Source: Reticulitermes speratus (lineage: Eukaryota > Arthropoda > Insecta > Blattodea > Rhinotermitidae). Taken from it: a stretch of DNA of 64,000 nt. The stretch lies in contig JAJKFL010000005.1 of the NCBI GenBank assembly GCA_021186555.1, positions 20,462,635-20,526,634 on the forward strand, written 5' to 3'. Numbering within the stretch: the stretch's first letter is position 1; every line of letters starts with the position of its first letter. A model generated the notes under the pieces. It was not told the origin of the DNA. It did no database searches and was given only the letters and a program-made list of their open reading frames with translations. Below, in pieces: positions 12,248-22,765 of this stretch. A program made the position numbers and the translations under genes.

Positions 12248-12375
12248 GTGACGCCGTGTAGTATGGTAGAGAGTTACGGATGTTTCGGAGGATCCTTCTG
12301 GTCCTGTTTTCCATGGGGCATCAGGTTGCCCCGAATCGCTGGCAACTTTGATCCAAACTACACGGTGTCACGTAC
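12248..12375. repeat. fold-back element F1 (CACCGTGTAGT type)
   Basis: Imperfect inverted repeat. The left arm begins GTGACGCCGTGTAGTATGG and contains GGATGTTTCGGAGGA. The right arm, reverse complemented, begins GTGACACCGTGTAGTTTGG and contains CGATTCGGGGCAA. The arms are about 50 bp around a short centre. The same arm type occurs at 19919 and 39606. It is best read as a non-autonomous fold-back or MITE element. Confidence 0.65.
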
Positions 12376-12424
12376 CAGCATATATGAATCGTCATATTCA
12401 CCACCGTGAGAACCTCAGATCTAC

Positions 12425-12860
12425 TTTCTGTGTTGATATTTGAAGATTTTTTCGAAAATCTGTCGAGAAAATTAAAGCTTGATTAAAATCTGCCAAGAAT
12501 AACGGGTACTTTACATGAAGACCTAAGTACATTTATGATATCTTGCTGAACTCTTCTTAGAATGAGAAATGTTTCAGACAAAAGTTTTAGAGAAAATCAA
12601 AACACATTTTGTGTTGAATAACTTTTTTTCCGAAAATCGTGCCGTTTATGAGAAAAGGTGAAAAAATATGGTAGAGCCAGAGAGACCACAGATGAAAATA
12701 TGATACGGCGCATGCCCTGTGCATGCTGCATAACTAAGGCTACAAACACACACTCGGAATGTGTAACACTTATTGTTTGTCTACTGAAACTATGGTTATG
12801 CGAAAGTGCCTCAATGTTACGTTTATACGGATATTGCCTTTCTTGTCACTGTCTTGACAG
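12425..12860 (+). repeat. unnamed dispersed repeat R1, copy 1
   Basis: About 430 bp that recur collinearly at 45880-46305. Shared landmarks include TTTTTCGAAAATCTGTCGAG, AATAACGGGTACTTTACA, CTTCTTAGAATGAGAAAT and CTAAGGCTACA, with roughly four bases in five identical by eye. A fragment also lies at 40138-40212. No coding capacity or terminal repeats were found, so the class is unknown. The apparent 73- and 116-codon frames overlapping it are not conserved in the second copy. Confidence 0.75.
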
Positions 12861-14539
12861 ACTGTACAATTCGAATTAATGTTAGCATTTAACTGAAGCT
12901 CTGAAATCAGATTCAGATAATTGTCGTTGCACATAATTAGGAAATTGCTGCAGTAGAAAACGGAATACGCCCAGATACGTGAAAAAAGTAAGCTGGGTGT
13001 GACGTCATTACGGCACACGGCGGCGGTTGGTGCTCGCTTCGCCTCACAGATGTCTCTGACCGCGTGCGCGCAAGAGACCGCGCTACACAGCACATGGACA
13101 TGAAGCAGTCCTTCAGTCACCTTGGGTAACTACTTGTGTGTGTATGTGTGAAAAGTGAGAGAACGGGGCAAAGTTGACGGGTCAAAAGTGGCCAAAACGA
13201 GTGGGGCACGATGGTGGCGGCGACTGAATTCGGTCTGCCCACCAGCCCGGCACACGTAACATCCAACTTATCGGTAGTGAATATTTGCAAATTCGTATAA
13301 ACACGTTTCCGGTAACCTATATTCAAGTACATTGCCTTATATGCTCGTTGTTAAATGTTAAAAATCCGTTTTTAGTGCACGATACTATATTGGCAGGTTA
13401 AAATACCTTGTACATCAGTACTGAATTATTTGTGTAGTAACAGCTTCTTTTAACCATGTGTGATTTTACAGACTCGATCATCCATGACTGTATGAAGCAT
13501 GCGTTTTAGACCTACAGGTAGCTGGGATTTTTTTCTGTGCAGAGCCAAGTGTTTAATTATTCGTACACATCACTGTATTCTGATGAGGTACAGAGAAGGA
13601 AATTTGTAGCTTTCTTAAGAAATTTTCAGTATTATACATACTTTTATAAGTGCTACCTCAAGCGATTGCACTGTGACATTTTTTTTTAAATATGTCTTTA
13701 ACTAAGGTGTAATTTAGTAGCTGAAAGACCCATTAAACATTTGAAATGACTTGTGTTACGCTGAGAATTAAAGCATTTTGTGTTTTCGTGCGTTAGGCTT
13801 CTGCATTATTTCCTCCAAAAACCAGTGAATAAACCCATGAAAAGTACGTGTGATAAAGACAAAAGATCATCACTTTGTGTCGTTGTTATGAGAGATCAAA
13901 TTTCCCTTTATTTTGTGATGTGCGGGAGCGTGGGGTATTGGAATGTATGTTGTGCTTCTACATCAGTTTTTTGTGGTTATTATTATTAGTATAAATAATT
14001 GTGCTGTGCTACTGGAATAAGAGATGGAAATAAACGGCAAGATATGATTCACCACATAACGTGTTAAGTGACGGAAAGGCAGTGAAATTTGTTTTTGTAA
14101 CGGTTCTTGCGTCACTACTTGTTGCGTCGCGACGTGCGTTGGAATATCGTCGGGGAAGAGAAGGCTATTTAAACTGGTCTAGACGCGTTCAAGAACTGTT
14201 GCTTTACTCGTGAAGCAAAGCCGCAAAGTCACTGGGCCCTCCGTAATTCTTAACCCCTCGTTCCTCCTACTGTGGGTCTTGGTCAAGGACTTAACCGAGA
14301 AAACAGAAGAAATAAAAAATAATCACAAACCTAATCATAAAGAAGATCGAAACATGAGGCGAGTAATCAGCTGGTCGCTGAGGTAAAGTACTGCACTAAA
14401 CATTGTATGTTAGAGGAATAGTTTTTTTATGTACCAAACCACGAATGGAAAGAAAATTGCTTGTTATTATACTCCGATTTCAAATTAATTGTGATAACCA
14501 TGGACGTGGTTAAAGTTTGTGAGTATGACAGACTGTAGC
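12861..14539. other. no gene; one CpG-rich patch
   Basis: Apart from the CpG-rich patch at about 12991-13130 there is nothing recognisable. The 71- and 116-codon reverse frames here match nothing known. Confidence 0.4.
12991..13130. promoter_or_regulatory. possible CpG-rich promoter-like patch with CRE
   Basis: A perfect palindromic CRE, TGACGTCA, at 13000-13007 is followed by a CpG-dense stretch (CACGGCGGCGG, GCGTGCGCGC). An arthropod initiator-like TCAGTC lies near 13113 and a GGTAACT donor-like string just after it. These elements are individually common and no transcript or exon supports them, so this is only a hint. Confidence 0.2.
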
Positions 14540-14550
14540 AATTTTACGAT

Positions 14551-14816
14551 CTTTTTTGTGGAGAAGGGCCCCGCAGCAGAAGCTACGGACGCACCGCAGC
14601 CTTAAGGCTTATTGTGTAACCATTTTGATGAGGATGAAGAAAAAGATAAAGAGTTTTTTTCATTTTTCCAATTAATGGAGCACCGGTGGAAAGAAAATTG
14701 CAGAGGAAAACCGAAGTACTCGGGAAAATCCTGTCCCAGTGCCACTTTGTCCACCACAAATCCCACATGGACCGACCCGGGATCGAACCCGGGCCTCCGC
14801 GGAGGGAATTTTACGA
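14551..14816 (-). mobile_element. SINE-B, 5'-truncated, with TSD
   Basis: Reverse-strand SINE-B. The B box reads GGGTTCGATCCC. The body carries CATGTGGGATTTGTGGTGG and CAAAGTGGCACTGGGACAG, and the tail ends in GCAGCAGATGC-like and GGGGCCCTTC segments. An 11-bp perfect TSD (AATTTTACGAT) flanks it at 14540-14550 and 14817-14827. The element starts at CCGCGGAGGCCC, so the first ~40 bases of the tRNA head, including the A box, are missing. The TSD shows it was truncated at insertion. Confidence 0.85.
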
Positions 14817-14827
14817 TTTACTCTAAT

Positions 14828-15384
14828 AATGTCTTAAGAAAGAAATATATAATTAAAATTTCTGAATAGCGTTTTGTGGATTGGTACGTAATGTGTCTGA
14901 TATGTATATTTTTGTAGAATTATTTAAGCTGTGTAGCAGTAGCTATATCAAAGCATATATCAAGGTTTCTTGGAAAAGTGCATGATTAGGCTCGTTACTC
15001 CTACAGCATGATTGCAGTGTACTATGTTGTAACTAATTATTTCTATAATATAAGTTTAGATTGGATATTAGCAGTTGTTGCTGCAAAATTTTAAACTTCG
15101 AATTTACTGTGCACATACCGACCAAGTGTATACATATCCTCCAGGATCAACCGCGTTCCGCATTCGCTATACAAACAGAAGAGAGAGAGAGAGAGAGAAA
15201 TAAATTTAATTCAGCTAATAAAACTGAAAATAAAGCAATGCAATTCAACTGTCGGTGTAATGTCTGTGTGGTAAATGAGATTTGACGGATCCTGACGGTA
15301 CAGATACATTCCTAATTATTTAACTTACGTGCCGGGAGAAGATGGTGTTCATAAAAAGCATATGAGTCAACACTAGATTTTATT
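14828..15384. other. no gene; short (GA)n
   Basis: No gene recognised. A (GA)9 run lies at 15181-15198. Confidence 0.5.
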
Positions 15385-15575
15385 GTACAGTTTTCGAGAG
15401 CCTACGATGGACTAAGCTTGTAGCTTTGATGTGCGAGACAAGGAATTTTAAGAGAATTTTAATGGGGAAACCTGCAGTATAACTGAGGAGATGGGAGGAT
15501 AAGAGTAAGATGGAGGAGATTTTGAGGATATGAGATAAATGGAAACAACTCCGTATCGTATCCAATGGCGGATTT
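15385..15575 (+). mobile_element. LINE C-terminal fragment, separate lineage
   Basis: One frame reads LWWTKLV-like residues, then RNFKRILMGKPAV, then RRWEDKSKMEEILRI. This is the order seen at the C terminus of RTE-like LINEs (…GKP…RRWED…). It differs in sequence from family L1r and from the large element at 31.6 kb. It is short, mutated and without the reverse transcriptase. Confidence 0.5.
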
Positions 15576-16256
15576 TTAAATAACCTTTTACACCACAGTA
15601 ATTACTGTACACACCACCTGCTCATTAAGAAATTTTGCATTTTGTTCATTGTATTTATGTGTTTTACAATGAAGAATACAAAATTCTTAAAGTGCATTAG
15701 CAGATTGCTCTTTGTAATGGAGATGTGGTGCTTTCTGTTTGAAGTACGAACTGAGTGTGTATTATTTAGATAGATTTTGTATTTCGAAATGTTAACGGTT
15801 TTGGCCTTAGGATTCATTGCATTTGAACACCTCTAGGTGGCTACATTAGTATGGAACACCCGACTTACCAACGTACGTAGGCATAGACACCACGATTCCT
15901 GTAGCCCGTAACACGATATAGGTCAGTAGCATGATTCACGTCTTCTCCCCTCTTTTGCTGTGGACGTGCAGTGAAAGCCTCTACCAATTGACCCGCGTTG
16001 AAAGACGACAGACTTTATATATAGACCGCCTTTTGTGAAATCGCACAATGTAGATGACTGTTACTTCTTCATTTACGTTATTATGAAGTTAGAAAATGAT
16101 ACAGTGGTTCAACAAGTTAAATTACTCTTTGAGATCATACCTTCGATCTTAACTGCTTATGTCTGTATGGTAACAACTTTGTTTAACACTTTTGCTTGTG
16201 ACGGTACAAAATCGATACAGATGGGAAAGAATTACTAAATAATCGAACAAAAGACA
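15576..16256. other. no gene recognised
   Basis: AT-rich. Short frames only, with no recognisable structure. Confidence 0.5.
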
Positions 16257-16264
16257 GTCGAGAC

Positions 16265-16728
16265 CAGTGGTATTCAACCTTTTTTGTTCGCGTACCCCCA
16301 GATATAATTTATCTTCAACTTTGTACCCCCAAAGTTGTTGGTGCATAATTCAAGTTATACATAGTCTATAATCTACATCTAAAATAAGTTAAATAAATTA
16401 CATCCAAAATAATATATTAAATAATAAGTTTTAAATGAGAAAAAGGAGAGTCAAGCTATTAAATAAAAAATTTATTATATGCACTATGTGGAATAAATTG
16501 AAACTTGCCGCCCAGATAAGAATCGCATAAAGGAGAGAGGGAGATAGAAAAAATGGCGCTCCCAAATCGCATGTCCTTACGTCCGGGTCTCTTGTGGCTA
16601 ACCCTAAATCTGGCCCTGATTATTCAGTGTTTATCATGAAATAATATATTTATTTTTTTTAATTTTACGTACCCCCTAAAATGTCGCATACCCCCGGGAG
16701 TACGCGTACCCTAGGTTGAATACCACTG
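16265..16728. mobile_element. non-autonomous hAT element (MITE) with TSD
   Basis: 464-bp element with long TIRs. The left end is CAGTGGTATTCAACCTTTTT and then GTACCCCC. The right end, reverse complemented, reads CAGTGGTATTCAACCTAGGG with GTACGCGTAC inside. CAGTGGT…CAACC…ACCCC ends are typical of hAT transposons. The 8-bp flanks GTCGAGAC (16257-16264) and GTCTAGAC (16729-16736) differ at one base and fit the hAT 8-bp TSD. The interior has no transposase, so mobilisation would have needed an autonomous relative. Confidence 0.9.
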
Positions 16729-16736
16729 GTCTAGAC

Positions 16737-17232
16737 TATAACAGGGACACAAGATGAAGGTTTGTGTTCGGGGTGTAGATGAGTTTGAAGGAAAAATATT
16801 CTTGAAGTGATATTTTATCTAGATTCGAACAAATTTAATTAGCTGGACAGATTCTAGGAGGACCAGCAGGTGCATCCGAGTACGATGTAAAAAGTACGTA
16901 GCCTACGAATGTGAGGAAATCAAATTAGCTTGTGTGGTTCAAAGACATTTACTTCTCCTGAGGGGTCCGTGAATAGCAAAGGTGACGTGGCTGGCAGACT
17001 GTTGTTTGTGGACATCTGTGGGGTACACGGAATGTTTTAACACGGCAGGAAGTTAAATGTGAAATTTTCAGGATGTAGGTTGCGTAACGTTTTATTAAGA
17101 TGACAGAACGCGAAATGTTTTAATATGTAAGGATTTTAAGTGTCGCATGATGGAAGTTGTCGAATGTTCGCGGAGGACATACTGCGAAATGCTCCGATAT
17201 GTCAGGATAACGTGATGGATTTTAAATGGGCC
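16737..17232. other. no gene recognised
   Basis: No gene or family repeat found. Several short segments repeat the idea of GCGAAATG…TTTTAA…ATGTNAGGAT at about 17040-17220, possibly a degenerate tandem of about 80 bp, but I cannot confirm it. Confidence 0.35.
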
Positions 17233-17244
17233 AATGTAGACGGA

Positions 17245-17497
17245 GCCGACCCCGCTGGCCGCACGGTCTAAGACGTGGGTCTACGGCCGCTTGCTTGCTG
17301 GAATTGCGGGTTCAAATCCCGCCGGGGGCATATATGTCTGTCTGTTGTGCATGTTGTGTTTTGTCAGGTAGAGGTCTTTGCGACGGGCCGATCCTTCGTC
17401 CAGAGGAGTCCCATCGAATTTGGTGAGTCTGTGTATGATCTCGAAACCTCAACAATAAGGCTGTCTAGGCCCGAGCAGGGCTGTTGCCCCACAAAAA
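17245..17497 (+). mobile_element. SINE-C, tRNA-Leu/Ser-like head, with TSD
   Basis: The head resembles a class II (long variable arm) tRNA: GGCCGCACGGTCTAAGACG as the A-box region and GGGTTCAAATCCCGCC as the B box. A body of about 160 bp and a short A-rich 3' end follow. Flanks AATGTAGACGGA (17233-17244) and AATTTAGACGGA (17498-17509) form a 12-bp TSD with one mismatch, so this is a complete insertion. The 66- and 134-codon frames over it are incidental. Confidence 0.8.
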
Positions 17498-17509
17498 AAT
17501 TTAGACGGA

Positions 17510-18794
17510 AGTGTACTTTAAGTTCTTGTCCTAGAATTTACCGGAGGGGACAGAGGAAAACCAAGAAAAATGAGGCAATAAATATTATAATAATGGTGAC
17601 AACAGTACTAAAAGGAATAATGTTGAAGGTGTCAGTGATAATGTGTTCGCTCTTACGTCGGTGTTTTTTCTACATATAAAGCTTGCTATTCTTGGTTATG
17701 TGTCAAGCTTCGTCGTTTGACATCACCGTGCACTTATGCCCCGCACGAGCCTAAACACATTCACTCTCGCACTCATGATTTTCCTCCTGGCTTTTCGTAA
17801 TCGTGAGGTCTAGCAGTAAGTAAATAACGTGCCTGTGACACCCTCAAAATGCGTCCCCGCAGCCGGTGATACATAAACCTCGTAAAATACTTTACAGCAT
17901 TCTCTCAGCTCTATCCGTATCATTGGAACTTCGGGTTACTGAACTGTACAGAAAATTGTGGTGTGTTATAGACGAATTGAGCGTGTATTCATGCCGTATC
18001 TCGATTTGTTCCGTAGTCAGACGTTGATGCGAAGTGAATGAGTGTAAGTTCCAATCCAATTAGTTCGTGAAGAAATTCATGGTAATCGCCACATATATTG
18101 GTTCTTCTTTATTGGAAAGCAAATACAGAAGTATAAAGGTACATTCCAGTTTGGAGACCACAGTTCCAAAATTGAGTTCTTACGGTTTTGTATCCTATAT
18201 TATTAAGTTTCGACTTTGTATATTTTACTGCCTGGTCATGTGTTTGATCAGCAGTGACATAGGGCACAAGTGGTAGAGTAAGAAAAGAGACTTTTGAGAC
18301 ATTTGGCTCTTCCCACATTGCTGTAGAGATCAGTGTGCTTCACTCTAACAAAACTACAGGAGAGCTGAACTGAAGTCAGCTGAAATGAGATTATAGAAGA
18401 CTATACCGTTTAAGACACCAAGCAAGAAGATAAAAAGAAACTCTACTGAACATACGGTCCAGGAACCAGTTCGTTTGACAGTCAAATAGGCCTATTTCGT
18501 CAGAATGTCAGATGAATTGGTTTCATCGCCTGGAAGGCAAGAATGAAAGTAGATTTACCAAAAGATTTTATCTGCAAAATAACCCAGAAGGTGGGCAAGA
18601 AGTGAATCGTTCAAAAATGGAAGAAACATTGGATGATCTGAACCTTGGAGCCGAAAGAATCTCGTAATATTAGCCCTTGCAGATGGCGATGATAATAATG
18701 ACAATGATGATCAGAGGTGGGACCTGCACTAAGGACCGTGGTTGTGTTAACGTGAAATCGATTAGGGTCGTCTTCACAACTCAAGGTTAGTGAT
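17510..18794. other. no gene; possible LINE tail
   Basis: Mostly unrecognised. About 18540-18715 could be a LINE C-terminal remnant: one frame gives RSKMEETLDDLNLGAERI and is followed by a GATGATAATAATGAC-type microsatellite tail. It does not match the LINEs in the window closely and was not called. Confidence 0.35.
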
Positions 18795-18905
18795 AAATGA
18801 GGATGGTGCGTTGAAAGAACGATGGTCATCAGGAAAAGAAAAGTACTGAGACGAAAACTTGTCCCGATGCCACTTTGTAAACCAAAAGTCCTCCAGGGAC
18901 TCCCG
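18795..18905 (-). mobile_element. SINE-B fragment, diverged
   Basis: Central body of SINE-B on the reverse strand. In plus-strand order it matches the segments GATGGTGCGTTGAAAGAACG, GGAAAAGAAAAGTACTGAG and CTTGTCCCGATGCCACTTTG. Head and tail are missing. Confidence 0.55.
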
Positions 18906-18993
18906 CATCTGCCTTAACATGAGTATTAATTTATTGCAGTTAAGACTGTTGACTGAGTTTACCAAGAAAGAGACATTCTTTTCCAGAGTCATG

Positions 18994-19270
18994 GAAGTCG
19001 CGATAACGTAGTCGGTATAGTAAATGGCACGACGCGAGGTTCGAACCCAGTGGAAAAAGGGTTTTCTCTTCAACATGTTCTGTGACCTGCTTTGGGCCCA
19101 CACAGCTTCCTGTTCAATGGGCACAGGAAATGTTTTTTGGGGGTAAAGTGACCGGGGTATGAACGTAACAACTCATCTCCATATTTTGCCAATGTTAAGA
19201 ATGAGTGGAGCTATAGCCCTACTCCACTCATATGCCTTCATGGCGTGGAGAGGGACAGTTTCATTTTTTT
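18994..19270 (+). mobile_element. SINE-A, diverged
   Basis: Head with TAACGTAGTCGGTATAG (A box) and GGTTCGAACCC (B box). The body includes GGGGGTAAAGTGACCGGGGT, CCAATGTTAAGAATGAGTGG and the 3' motif CTTCATGGCGTGGAGAGGGA. No TSD identified. Confidence 0.75.
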
Positions 19271-19344
19271 ACACTTTTCTTATTTTACATTATCATAAAT
19301 TCTACGGTTTGCTGTTAGTACTGTTGTAACACAGACATTGGTCT

Positions 19345-19380
19345 GCAGAGAGCCATTAATTAAAATTAATGGCTCTCTGC
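19345..19380. repeat. 36-bp near-perfect palindrome
   Basis: GCAGAGAGCCATTAAT and its exact reverse complement are separated by only TAAA. One further T-A pair can form, leaving a two-base loop. It lies just after a SINE-A and belongs to none of the repeat families in the window. Confidence 0.9.
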
Positions 19381-19918
19381 ATAAAAATAATAGCCTAATC
19401 ATGTGCATTTCTTTAAGTACAAACTATTTCGGGAAACATTCAAAATAAGAGAATTAGGGACAGGTTTAACAAGATGCACATGCACGCAAGTGCTTTTCGG
19501 TTGTGCATCGTGTAGCCTAATATAAGGGTTATCCCGATAAGAAGCAACATGATGACCACCGGCAAATTTGTTGTAGATCCACCTTATCTAATTTTATACG
19601 TATCAATCTGTGTTTTGTGAGATACGGGTGGACGGACGAACGGATAGAAGGGTAGGGCTTTCATATTATGAGTTCACTTCCTACATTTCACGCAAAAACG
19701 CTAAAAGATCTATTTAAATCCTTCCTCTAGCCGCTTTAATCCCTCTGCTACCGGTCGTATGTTATTCGGGCGAGGGTATTCCCGTTAAGCAAGTGAATGA
19801 GGTGTATACTTTACTGCGAATCTGGACCATCGACTGACGCGGTTAGGGACATGAAACGTGGCCACACCCAGAGCTTCAGCACAAAGAAACAAAAGAGTTT
19901 TGTTGGTGGTATGCTGTA
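19381..19918. other. no gene recognised
   Basis: Contains a GGACGGACGAACGG string near 19630 that recalls the GTCTGTCCGTC leader of repeat R1 copy 2, on the opposite strand. Nothing else was recognised. Confidence 0.4.
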
Positions 19919-20055
19919 TCGTAACAACATGTGGTCTGGTAGGTGGCTACCGAAGTTTCGGATGAAATTTTTGTCTACATTTTCGGGGTAGTGGGGGCAG
20001 CAACTTCCTCCGAAACGCCCGTAACCATCTCCTAGACAACACGGTGTCACGACAG
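19919..20055. repeat. fold-back element F2 (CACCGTGTAGT type)
   Basis: The left arm contains GTGGTCTGGTAGGTGGCTAC and GAAGTTTCGGATGAA. The right arm, reverse complemented, has GTGACACCGTGTTGTCTAGG and GGGCGTTTCGGAGGAA. The arms align over about 55 bp around a short centre. The reverse frame across it (including VVTPCCLGDGYGRFGGSCC) is a by-product of the repeat; I recall similar spurious proteins in other insect annotations. Confidence 0.7.
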
Positions 20056-20683
20056 GGAAGACCACAATCTAAATCTTCACCGTCGTTAAGAGATCCAAAT
20101 TAAAATATAATTTTTGATCCGACGGCCTTCAACGAGCTAGTTCTGATAAAGTTATTTATTTATGATTTTACCTTTTACGTGACGACGATTCTGTACCAAC
20201 TGCAACACCTAGCTATAAATTTGGAAGGTTTTTTGGTAATATGTATAAATTAAGTTCAGTCTATGTCCCTTACAAATATGTCATAATGCGCGTTGAATGC
20301 TTCCGAAGCGTGAATGCAGATTCATGACTTCTGACACACTCGTGCTTCAATAACGATACATATTTTCTTTTCAGTTGGCACTGACATGAACATCCTAACA
20401 GCTGTGTCTGTGAGGTCGGCGGTTATACGAGTTGTATCGTAGGTCATACTTCTATGTCTAACTGCTGTTTACCGAACATCCAATGTGACTTGCGCTGACG
20501 TCACGATTTTCAATAAGGGGACTGATATTTAGAGCGCTTTTCGAATTACGGGCGTGTTGTGATCGGCGTTGAAAACTTAATTATATCCTGTACAACAAGG
20601 CAATCGGAAAGCGATGTGACGCTTAGAGAATTCCCTTTGTTTGTGTAAATTGAATTTTCTCTTTAAAAGTTGTTTCCTTTCGA
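20056..20683. other. no gene; isolated CCAAT and CRE
   Basis: A CCAAT at 20481-20485 lies 11 bases before a perfect CRE (TGACGTCA, 20496-20503). No exon or initiator context supports a promoter. Confidence 0.35.
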
Positions 20684-20980
20684 CTGCTGTGTTAGCGTAG
20701 TCAGTGTAGTGATTAGGCTAGGGGCTGGATAAACCGGGGTTGGATCCTGGCAGGGGCAAGAGGTTTTTCTCCACTTCAATACATCCAGATTGGGTCTGGG
20801 GTCCAATCAGCCTCCTATTGAATGGGTAAAGGTATTCCTTCCCGGGGGTAAAGAAGCCGGAGCTTGAATTTCAGCACCTACCTCCATCTAGTGCCAAGGT
20901 TAAGAAAGGGTGGAGGTACACCTTCAGTTCCCCTGCATGCCTTCATGACGTGTACGGGGTAACAATACCTTTACCTTTCT
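20684..20980 (+). mobile_element. SINE-A, near full length
   Basis: Head with GTTAGCGTAGTCAGTGTAG (A box) and GGTTGGATCCTGG (B box with one change). The body has CCCGGGGGTAAAGAAGCCGG and CATCTAGTGCCAAGGTTAAG. The 3' end has CTTCATGACGTGTACGGGG and an ACCTTTACCTTT tail. No convincing TSD. Confidence 0.85.
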
Positions 20981-21620
20981 CCCTGGAAGCTACCTACGTC
21001 GCCTGACTGTGGCTCACCTTACCGTGTATAATAACGATAAAACGTCTCTCACAATCAGTATTCTCGCTTTATTAATAGTGATAAAATATTTTGTTTGTAC
21101 GACCCGATGACGTTTTTACCACCGAAACATGTAGCCCATAATAACGAAGTAATTTTGTTTCCGCTCATTATTAATAAAGCACCTCTGTTGATTGTGTGCG
21201 ATGTTTTATCGACACTGACCTCCTGCACTGTGTATGATTGTCATCCTGCTTCATTCTTTAGAATACGGCACGGTAACAAATGTTTTGCAACTGGACGAAG
21301 CGGTTGTGATTTGGCACATCTGCTTCGCGTTCTGAAGGCTACGACTTCAATATGCGGTAAGGTTAACGACGTTCCTGATGGGATTTTCGTGTTCTGTATT
21401 CTGATTTACAACAGCGACTTTTTAATGCACACGGGGTTGACTGAATTTTCGGTTGTGTAACGGCTTTCAAACGCGAGTGCTTAGTAAATAGTGCTAACGT
21501 CAGAATATTATAAAAGAACAAGTTAATTTCAGACATTTACACCAATGAGACATCGTTAGGCCTATTTCAGGCTGAAGGCCTAGGTACTGTCCTTGTAACA
21601 TACGTTGTGTGGGGATTGGA
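20981..21620. other. no gene recognised
   Basis: A 121-codon forward frame (21095-21460) overlaps ACCGAAACATGTAGC, a string close to the arm of fold-back F6, so I do not regard it as a gene. Confidence 0.4.
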
Positions 21621-21634
21621 CTTAAATTACTGTA

Positions 21635-21914
21635 AAAGTTTTCCCTAGAACAGGCCATGAAGGTTCAGAGGGGCAGTAGAGGTATAGTTCTACTCTTTCT
21701 TTAACCCTGGCACTAAAAGGGGGTGGGTGGTCAACTCCACGCCCCGGCCGCTTTACCCCCGGGAAAGATACCCGGTACCCATTGTATAGGAGGCTGGGTG
21801 GGCTCCAGGGTCGGTCTAGACGGCTGCAAAACATCTCACCCCCACCGGGATTCGATCCCCGAACCGTCCAGCCCGTAGCGAGTGGCTATACCGACTACGC
21901 TATCCCGGCCCACT
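21635..21914 (-). mobile_element. SINE-A, full length, with TSD
   Basis: Full-length reverse-strand copy. Read on its own strand it has GGCCGGGATAGCGTAGTCGG with the A box, GGGATCGAATCCCGGTGGGG with the B box, then CCGGGGGTAAAGCGGCCGG and a CCTTCATGGCCTG 3' region. Flanks CTTAAATTACTGTA (21621-21634) and CTTAAATTATTGTA (21915-21928) are a 14-bp TSD with one mismatch. This is a good reference copy for the family. Confidence 0.92.
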
Positions 21915-21928
21915 CTTAAATTATTGTA

Positions 21929-22509
21929 ATACCTTTAAAATATGCATGTGTACATTATATGGCTCACCGTTGTAAATAAGTCAGAATTGATAGAAGGCTA
22001 CACGTATTTCTTAAGGCACATTAAAGACAAGGCATCGAATGAATGGGAAGAAAATTCTGAATGACTAGGAAGAGTTTGAAAGGAGGTGGTTGCGGCCTAT
22101 TTCAAGACATTACAATGTAATGAGTAAAGTAATGAAATATAATCGCAATCAGTGGTAATGTGATGGCAAAATATACTGCTTACTTGTACTGCTGCACCAG
22201 TAAACTGCGCTTAATGGAGGCTACATGTGAGAATCTGTAAAGACAAGTAGAGTGTCATATTCACAAAGTGAACTCTATTGTACCTCAAAGGCTGTCCCAT
22301 AAAACTAATGGTTTGTCAGTTTTTGCATTGAGCATGTACGTATCAATATTCAAGCTAACTTATACTATAAAATGCCCTGAAAGAAAGCTCTGTGTCCTGT
22401 GGATTATTTGGTTGTAACCGATAAACTGGGTACATATGGGGAGTACATTCATTGAGAGCCAGTCTGTATATTTGATACCCACACCACAGAACGAGTTTAA
22501 ATTAAATTT
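21929..22509. other. no gene recognised
   Basis: AT-rich sequence with no recognised element. Confidence 0.5.
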
Positions 22510-22765
22510 TGTACGGGAAAGAGACCACTTGGAAGTCTTGGGCGTAGATGGGAGGATAATATTAAAAAGGATATTTAGAAAATGAAGTAGGAGGCTGTGG
22601 ATTGTATTTATTTGGGTCAGGATAGGAGCCAGTGACAGACATTTAAATGCGGCACTCTTATCTTCGGGTTCTATAAACTACAGGGCATTATTTCTCCTGC
22701 CTACCGACTGTTAGCTTCTTAAGATGGACTGTGCTCTAGAAAGTTAGGCAGAGTCCATGTACATA
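22510..22765 (+). mobile_element. LINE family L1r 3' end
   Basis: Carries GAGACCACTTGGAAGTCTTG, GGCGTAGATGGGAGGATAAT and the tail CTTCTTAAGATGGACTGTGC in the same order as the 8040 copy. Only the last ~250 bp of the element is present. Confidence 0.75.

Noticed and set aside
17275-17679. 134-codon forward frame
   Set aside because: It begins inside the tRNA head of SINE-C and runs out of the element, so it is incidental.
21095-21460. 121-codon forward frame
   Set aside because: Contains a segment matching the arm of fold-back F6. No protein similarity recognised.
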